Part shown: positions 57,000-64,000 of the stretch, in pieces
How positions within the stretch are numbered: the first letter of the stretch is position 1
How the letters are laid out: each line of letters opens with the position of its first letter
Assembly: GCF_002865645.1 (NCBI RefSeq)
Contig: NW_020194628.1
Span: 310,001 to 374,000, forward strand
DNA from: Hyaloscypha bicolor E
Lineage: Eukaryota > Ascomycota > Leotiomycetes > Helotiales > Hyaloscyphaceae
Reading direction: 5' to 3'
Length of the DNA stretch: 64,000 bases
Made by a program: the position numbers and the translations under genes
Notes under the pieces: generated by a model
Databases searched by the model: none
What the model was told of the DNA's origin: nothing
Seen by the model: the letters and a program-made list of their open reading frames with translations, nothing else

Positions 57000-59900
57000 T
57001 ATATATTATAATATAATAGGCCATATTCGTTAAAAATCATATTATTTTAGCGGTTTTGAGATTTAGGTTATATAGTAAAGGCTGCGGCCTTTTATATGTG
57101 ACTTGCGGAAATTATATAAGAAAGCTAGTTTTTCTATAGACTTAGAGAATAATTCTTTATAAGTATTTAATTAATTAAGCTTTTATATACTATATACTAT
57201 TTATATAATACTATTTATGCTTTTAATTTATTATTTTACTATTAAGTTACGTTTTATACTCTGGTATACTTTATATAGGTTTTTATCTTATTATAGTTTT
57301 CCTTTTATATATTTTATAGTAAGTAATATAGAAAAAATAGAAACTTTATAGTTAAGATAATACTTTTATAAAGTTCTGAGGAATATCTATAAGGCGGATT
57401 ATTAGCTTAGTAAGTTAGGGAAGAAAAGAACTATTATAATACCTTATATCTAAGGCCAAAATATTAAGGATATATAAGTATTAATTTCAATATCTTATAT
57501 TAATTTCTAATATATCTAGTAACTTGAATATAGGTTAGCTATAAGATATAATTACTAGTATAATATATAGGAATAATAGAAATAGAGGCTAATTATAAAA
57601 GGGAAAAAAATAAAGGAAATAGAATAAGAAAAATTATACTAAGATAATATAAGTTAGACCTTAGTTAGAATTAGATTTTAGTATTCGGAAATAAAGTTAT
57701 ACTATTAATTTATATATTATTTTTTAGTTATAGTAAAGACCGGAATAGAGGCAGTATTAGTTTTAATAAAAAAGCTTATTCCTAAATCCAGAAAAGATAT
57801 CTAAAAAAAGAAATATTCTTAATTTTAAGTAAAATAGTAAATAGAAATTAGAAATAAGAATTAAAAAGAAATTAGAAATAAGAAATTATATAAATAAACT
57901 AGAGAAGCTTCTAAAAAAAGAAAAGAATACTAAGTAAAGAAAGAAAAAAGAATTCAGAAAAGTTAGAAAAATTAGTAAAATCATATTTATTATTTTTATT
58001 ATTATCTTTAATAATATTAATAAATATATCTAGTTTAGTAGAATTAAGAGAAAATATTATAGGTATTAAGCTAAAGAAATAGGAAAGAAAATATAAGTAA
58101 TAGAAATAAGACTAGAAAAGCTACTATTTTATTATTATTAATACTAAAACTTAAATCTTAATTATATCTATTATTATTAACTGGTTTCTCTCTAATTCCG
58201 GTTCTTAAACTAAAAGATATATTTAAACGGGAAGTTAGTTTTTTAGAAACCTTATTAATAGAAGTTTCAGGTACGGAAATTTTATAATTAATTATAGAAG
58301 AAATTATTAAGATTAATATAGCTAAGAATAAGTATATACTAGTACCGGATTTAAACCTACTATTTACGAGAGCTTCTAAAGTACTATAGTTTTAGGAAAG
58401 TAATATCTCTATATTCTTGAAATAGTATATAAATATATATAAGAATTATTATATTTCTAATAATACTAAAAAAGAGAGAATTATTTATTATATTTCTTTT
58501 ATTTATAAAAATTAAATTAAGGCTATACTAGAATATTATACTAATAATCCAGGAAATTACTAGGAAACTAAGTTTTTTAAGGCCTTACTAAAGGAATTCC
58601 GAGAATATAACTAGGAAATACTTAAAATTAGCTATGGCTTTCTTAATTAGATTATTATATAAGTCCAGAATAAAGAAATCTTTTCTAAGTCTTATATTAA
58701 TATATTTAATAGAATATTAAAGAAGTTACTAAAGAGAAAAGAGATAAATAAAATTATTTAGTACCGAGAATTCATAAGGGAATTATTTATTCTAGTAAGA
58801 AATTATATTCTTAAGAATATAAACTTCGAGCCTATAAATATTTCTATTTATAAATATAGTAAGATATATAAGAAAATAGTAATATTCTATTAATATAAAG
58901 AGAAGAAATGCTATTTTAATATTACTAATAATTCAGATATATCTAGACTTAGATAAGAATACTTAGATATAATAGTCTATAATATAGTTCCTAAGCCAGA
59001 AAATAATTATTTTTTACTAGTTTCTTCTATTATATTTCCTAAAGCTATTATAGATATAAGTAAGAAAAGAACCTAGCCTATAGCTAATTATATGAAATCT
59101 ATTAAAAGTAATAAACTCAAGGAAAATAATATTAATTAGCTAATAAGAAATCTAGAAAAACTATCTATTATTACTATAACTTAAGAAAACTTATAGAAAT
59201 AACTTAATATAGCTACTATTATAATTCGAGAGAATATTTATAGCCTGCTTATATAACCTAGTTAATTATAGCTAGTATAATAATATTAATAGCCTAATAA
59301 ATATAATTCGGGTCTTTAGAGAAAATATATTAGAAGTTATAGTAAAGAATATAAAGAATACTATAATAGCTATAGTAATTGAGCTAGACTAGGTAAAGAA
59401 TCTAAATAACCGTATTCTAGAAAAAGTTAGTCTTAAATATAATTAGAAAATACTACTTAAGTTAATATAGCCTATAGTATAGACCTAGAACTAAAAGAAT
59501 AAATTTACTATAGTTATTATAATAGAAATAAGAATAATAATATTAATTCAGAATATGTTTATATTTCTTAGTTCTATTACCTATTAATAAAAGAACTTAT
59601 AAATTATAGATATATTTACTAATTTAATAAAAAATAATATAAAGGGCTATTTAAGCCTAAATAAGAAAATATTTCCTTTTTTCTTACTAGTAAGTACTAG
59701 TAGTTTAATTAAATTATTTCCCAAATCCGAAAAAGAAAATTCAATTATAATTTAAATACTTAACCCAAAAATATCTAGAGATTAATAGGAAATATCTAGT
59801 TTACTAAATAAGAAAGAGAAAAGAGAACTAGCTAACCGGGATTTATATATAAAAGCAAGTAAGTTATATCTAGAGAATCTAAATAGCTACTTTATCTTAG

Positions 59901-62900
59901 AGAAAATTATATTAGAATTACTAATACTTTAGATTCTAGAATTAATAAATAGTATTAAGATTTGGCTATAAATAGTATTTCTATTAATACTATAATAGGG
60001 TTCTTATTAAGAAAAAAGAAAAAAGAGGTAAAAATAGCTAAAGAAGTTTTCTAAAAATAAGCTAAAATAGAAGAAAAGCTATTTTATATAAGAAGCTAGA
60101 AGAATACTACTCCGAGAAATAATAAATAAAAGAATAGCCTAGCTAAGGATATAAATATTAATAGTTCCGGAAATAAATAAGACAAATTAGGAATCTAGTA
60201 TATTCTTAATTATAATAAGTATAAGACTTCTAAAATTAATAATATTCTAATAAGACTATTAAAGAAAATAATTATTTTATTTCTAAGAATTTAGAAAAAA
60301 ATAAAAATACTTATTAATATCTTAAAAATACCGGATCTAGCTATTATATTTTAGAACTAATAAATTAAGAATAATATTTCCTATCTTATTATCTTATAAA
60401 TAGGAAATACTATTATATTAAGTATAGTTAGATATACTAGAAAATCTATAGAACTAGTAGCTATAGCTTATATAATAGATAGAATATTTAAGAAATTAGA
60501 AATATTAACTTAGATACCTAATACTAATAGAATTATTTAATTTAAAGGTAATAATATTAATATTCGGATATTATTAGCTTATAAATATATTATATAATCT
60601 CTATATCTCTAATTTATACTTTAAGAACCTTAAGGAAATATTAAATATAAAGAAATAATTAATACTAGAACTAAAATTAATATTTTTCCCGAAAAGATCT
60701 CTAGAAATATTAGTAAAGTAATATATAATATTATAGATTATTAAATATCTATTACTACTAGGGTAAAATTTGAATTTACAGAAATAATAAAGCTTAGAGC
60801 TAAGGTTATAAATAAAATAGGATATAAGAATATATTTTTTCTAGTTAAAGGAGCTCTAAAGATCCTATTTAGTTAATTATTCTTAGTAAAGATAAAGATA
60901 AATATTATATATAGAAATAATAGTTTATAGGATAAAAGATTTACTAATCCTAAAAATAACTAGAATACCTGTATTATTATAATTATTTTATCTTTAAAGA
61001 ATACCGGGAAGTAGAAGAAAGTAATAATTCAAGAGTACTAAGCTTCTAGAGTTAAGAAATTAAGTAATATAAAATAGGAAACTAAAAATAAAAAATAAAA
61101 ATAGAGCCTGATATTATAACTAGTAATAATATTAGAAGAAATAGGAAAATACCAGGATTTCTTATAGATTTTTTTATTTTGAGTTTAGGAGTTTAGGAAA
61201 TTAATAATATTTTTAGAGAAACTAAAGCAGAAAAGGCTCTAATTAGAGTATTATTAAAAGTAGTTCCGGATTTAATAGAAAAAGAAGTAAAAAGGATATT
61301 TAATAAAAATATTTCTAAAGAAGAAATAAAGTAATATCTTCTAATAATAAAGAAATATATTCCTGAAGCTAAGAAACCTAGAATCCAAGACTAAAATGAA
61401 TTCTGAAATATATAGGAGCTTAAAAAAAGTATATTAAAATATTAGATAAAAAGGTACTTTTTATATCTAACTAGGAAGAAGCTAAATAGGAAAGTTATAA
61501 ATTTCGGAAATTAGATAAAAAGAATACTAGAGAAAATAGCTATAGCTTTTAAAAAAAAAAATAACTATAATTTATTTCTAGTTATAAGAATATATAAAAT
61601 AAAAAACAAAAAGATTTAACTAGTAAATACTAATAATAGAACTAGAGAAGGCCCTAGTAAATGTCCGGACTAGTTTAAGAGATCTAAAGCTAGAAAATAC
61701 TTATAAGAATATACTAGGAAATATAAGAATTACTTTTTATTAAGAATATTAGTTATTCTAAGAGATTTATGACTTATTCCGGAATATCTTAAATAATTAG
61801 ATATTAGTAACTAGCTTTAGAAAAAGAAACTAGCTATATTTCAAGAATTAATAATTAATTAAAAAAATATAATTATATTTAATTAGAAAGAAATAGGAAA
61901 AGTTTATAAGAATATTAGCCTATTTATTCTAATTAAAACTATTAAGTATAAGGCCTAGTAAGAGAAGAATTTCTTATATTCTAAAGCTCTAGTACTAGTA
62001 ATAGTAAAAATACTATTAGAATACCTAGATTATAGAATTCTTAAGAAATATAATAAATCTTACTAAAATCTATAATTCTTAGTTATAAAGAAGGTTACTA
62101 GAACTTATAAACTAATTAATTTCTTTTCCGGATATAATTAACTTATACTAGATATCTGTAATAGAGATTTAATTATATTTATAATATTTCTAGAACTATT
62201 AAGAATAACTATACTATTTTAGGAAGCTACTAATTTTGTTATATAGTTTATATGGGTTATTATAACTATTCTAGAAAATCTGTTTCCTAAAATCGCTATA
62301 CTATTTATTAATAATATTAGAGTCAAGGAATCTTATATAGACTATAATAGATAGCTTATTTTACCTGAAATTCAGTGTTTTATATTTGAATATCTTTAAA
62401 ACCTGGATATAACCTTAGATAAAATTAAATAAGCTAGAGCTAGTATTAGAGAAAAATCACAGTTCTATTATAATAGTATAATTATTATTAGCTTTATTTA
62501 TAAAGTACTTGGAAGAAGCCCTTTAAGCTTAGGAATTACTAAGATTTTGAAATAGGAATATTATAATAGTATAACTAAAGGCAAGATATTTATTAGAATT
62601 ATTATTTATTATTATATTTAGATTAAAGGCTTTATAATTATTACTAAACCTATTTACTATTTAATAAGAAAAGATATAATATAGAACTAGGGCAATAAAT
62701 AAGTACTAGCTATATGAATTCTTTAAGAAAAGCTTATTATTACTTTAATACTTTATAAGCTATATTATAATCTATTAGAAAGTTAGGGAATAATTATATT
62801 AGTAATAAATACTAGCCTAGATAAATAAAGCAGAACTCTTAATTAATATAATAATAAAAAGAAAAAGAAAATTATATAATATAAGTCTAGAATCTGAAAT

Positions 62901-64000
62901 AATATTAAATAAAGATATAATATTATTAAAAGAAAATATTAAGGGCTAGTAAAGTATTTATAGAAAGTATAATTCTGGCTATATAAAGTTTATTTTATCT
63001 TTAAATTAAATACTAATATGTTTGTTATATAGCTAAGTAAAGCGGCTACGGATTTTCTTAGAGCTCTAGTTACTTACTAGCTAATATGGATTTAATTATT
63101 TGACTTTAAAGTCAAGTATATTAAAGAAACCAAGTATATTATTACTAAAGATAATAAGAATATTAATAAATAGTTAGTAATAGAGCTTAATACTATTGAA
63201 ATAGTATTTATTAGACGGAAAGTTTAGTTAAAAAAAGCAGTTCCGGTTTAGTTATATAATATTATCTTAAGAAATCCGACTCCGAAATCTTTTATTAGAT
63301 ATTTAGATAATAGTATCTAGTTACTAGAGATTAATAATTAAAGCCTTACTATATCTAGAAGCAAATTAGTAATATTAAAAAATAATAAAACCCGGAAGTT
63401 ATATAATAAAAGCTATAGCCTTTTATATATAATCTCTAGTAAAATAATAAATAATAATACTAATTCTTATACTTTACTTAATAACCTAACTATTTTATTA
63501 GATTTCTTAAATAATAGCTATTTCAAATAATACTAGAATATTATATAATATCTTATAATATTCTTTAGACTAGAAGAAATATCTAGAGCCAAGTTTCGAA
63601 AGTTAAATAGAAAAGCTTTAAATTATAATATAAAAGATTAATTACTATAGAGAATTATATCTAAAGTATATTTGCCTTAGCTTATTATTAATAATTAAGA
63701 GTAAAGAGAAATTATTATTAAAAAACTATATAATAAAATTAGATATATAAAAAGAGAGAATATCTTTTATTTAGTAGCTAGCTACTATTACTAGAAAGGT
63801 TACTATAACTATATACGGAAGTATATTAATACTTATAAGATTTATTAGTATAAGAATAAAAGAAAATAAAAAGAAGCTCTATATCTAATAAAAGCTATAT
63901 TTCTTTTCTATTATCTTAGGATTAATATAGTTAAATTACTAGACTATAAAGGATATAACTTACTAGTTATTATTAGAAACGACTTCTTAGGATAGGTTAA
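57000..64000 (+). mobile_element. Second Ty3/Gypsy retrotransposon, RIP-decayed, runs past the window end
   Basis: A less decayed block at about 57020-57330 (AGGCTGCGGCCTTTTATATG) may be LTR and leader. A gag-like frame starts near 57325 (LLIPKSRKDI near 57780; FKALLKEFREYN near 58580). A protease-like Asp-Thr-Gly region is suspected near 60290. Reverse transcriptase pieces lie at 62060-62400 (FLVIKKVTRTYKLIN; FFSGYN; FPKIAILFINNIRVKES), with part of the domain missing. RNase H/connection sequence is at 62990-63160 (QLSKAATDFLRALVTYQLI; LFDFKVKYIKETKYI). An integrase zinc-finger and start of the core (YYNYIRKYINTYKIYQYK; NLLVIIRNDFLGQV) reach the window edge. All frames carry many TAA/TAG. 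Confidence 0.7.

Larger units (their letters stand above)
36383..64000. other. AT-rich, RIP-affected repeat island
   Basis: From about 36.39 kb to the window end the sequence is very AT-rich, with few CpA and abundant TpA, and stops in every frame at high density. No intact gene is visible. Recognisable contents (retrotransposon remnants, LTR-like repeats) are listed separately. Segments without a recognisable match are about 37.24-38.92, 39.12-40.16, 40.44-41.8, 49.6-55.66 and 56.9-57.0 kb. Of these, about 53.2-53.7 kb on the plus strand reads as a Lys/Arg/Glu-rich coiled-coil-like tail, possibly from another transposon. Confidence 0.85.

Noticed and set aside
36383..64000. Mitochondrial DNA insertion or centromere as explanation for the AT-rich island
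   Set aside because: No mitochondrial genes or tRNAs are seen, and the presence of Gypsy/Copia domains with C-to-T type stops is explained by RIP; a centromeric role cannot be judged from sequence alone.

Overview
The window looks like nuclear DNA of a filamentous ascomycete (Pezizomycotina). The genes have short introns (about 46-97 nt) with GTNNGT-type donors, CTAAC/CTAAT-type branch sites and YAG acceptors. The gene content is typical of such fungi: fungal-type transcription factors, bZIP proteins, an FTR1/FET3 reductive iron-uptake pair and an MFS exporter. The repeats carry the mark of repeat-induced point mutation (RIP): coding frames dotted with TAA/TAG where CAA/CAG/CGA would fit, abundant TpA and scarce CpA. 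The species cannot be named from the sequence.

Left part, 1 to about 36.1 kb, is a base-balanced, gene-bearing compartment. In order it holds: the 3' part of a fungal transcription-factor-domain gene (1-1807); a four-exon bZIP gene (2628-3434); AT-rich spacers around a thioredoxin-like reading frame (4180-4728); an endonuclease/exonuclease/phosphatase-like gene (6390-7619); an unidentified broken gene (7723-8353); a nested transposon complex (8423-12602); a second bZIP gene (12815-13762); remnants of an ankyrin-repeat gene and of an SREBP-like bHLH gene; the divergent ftr1 (17213-18487, minus) and fet3 (19636-21593, plus) genes; an unidentified secreted-protein gene (21935-23102, minus); an MFS transporter (25629-27681); a signal-peptide/one-TM protein (28083-28886, minus); a tiny secreted Cys-containing protein (30811-31048); and a broken GT32 glycosyltransferase gene (32525-33204). 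Several genes here are decayed by single frameshifts and stops.

Right part, about 36.39 kb to the end, is an AT-rich island with no intact gene. It starts directly beside a 280-bp MITE with perfect 31-bp inverted repeats. Inside are RIP-decayed retrotransposons: a Copia-like gag remnant, a Ty3/Gypsy chromovirus-type element (gag, RT, RNase H, integrase, chromodomain; about 43.8-49.6 kb), a second Gypsy element (about 57.0 kb to beyond the window end), and several copies of one LTR-like repeat in both orientations.

The best functional unit is the ftr1/fet3 pair. The ferroxidase oxidises Fe(II) and the permease takes up the Fe(III). They share a 1.1-kb divergent promoter with three exact ATCWGATAA motifs, the site known for SreA-type GATA iron repressors. 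The most unusual structure is the 3.6-kb Tc1/mariner-like element: it has a second, convergent, ~660-codon gene on the opposite strand, a start codon inside its 46-bp TIR, and sits at a TA within one arm of a foldback/MITE-like element.
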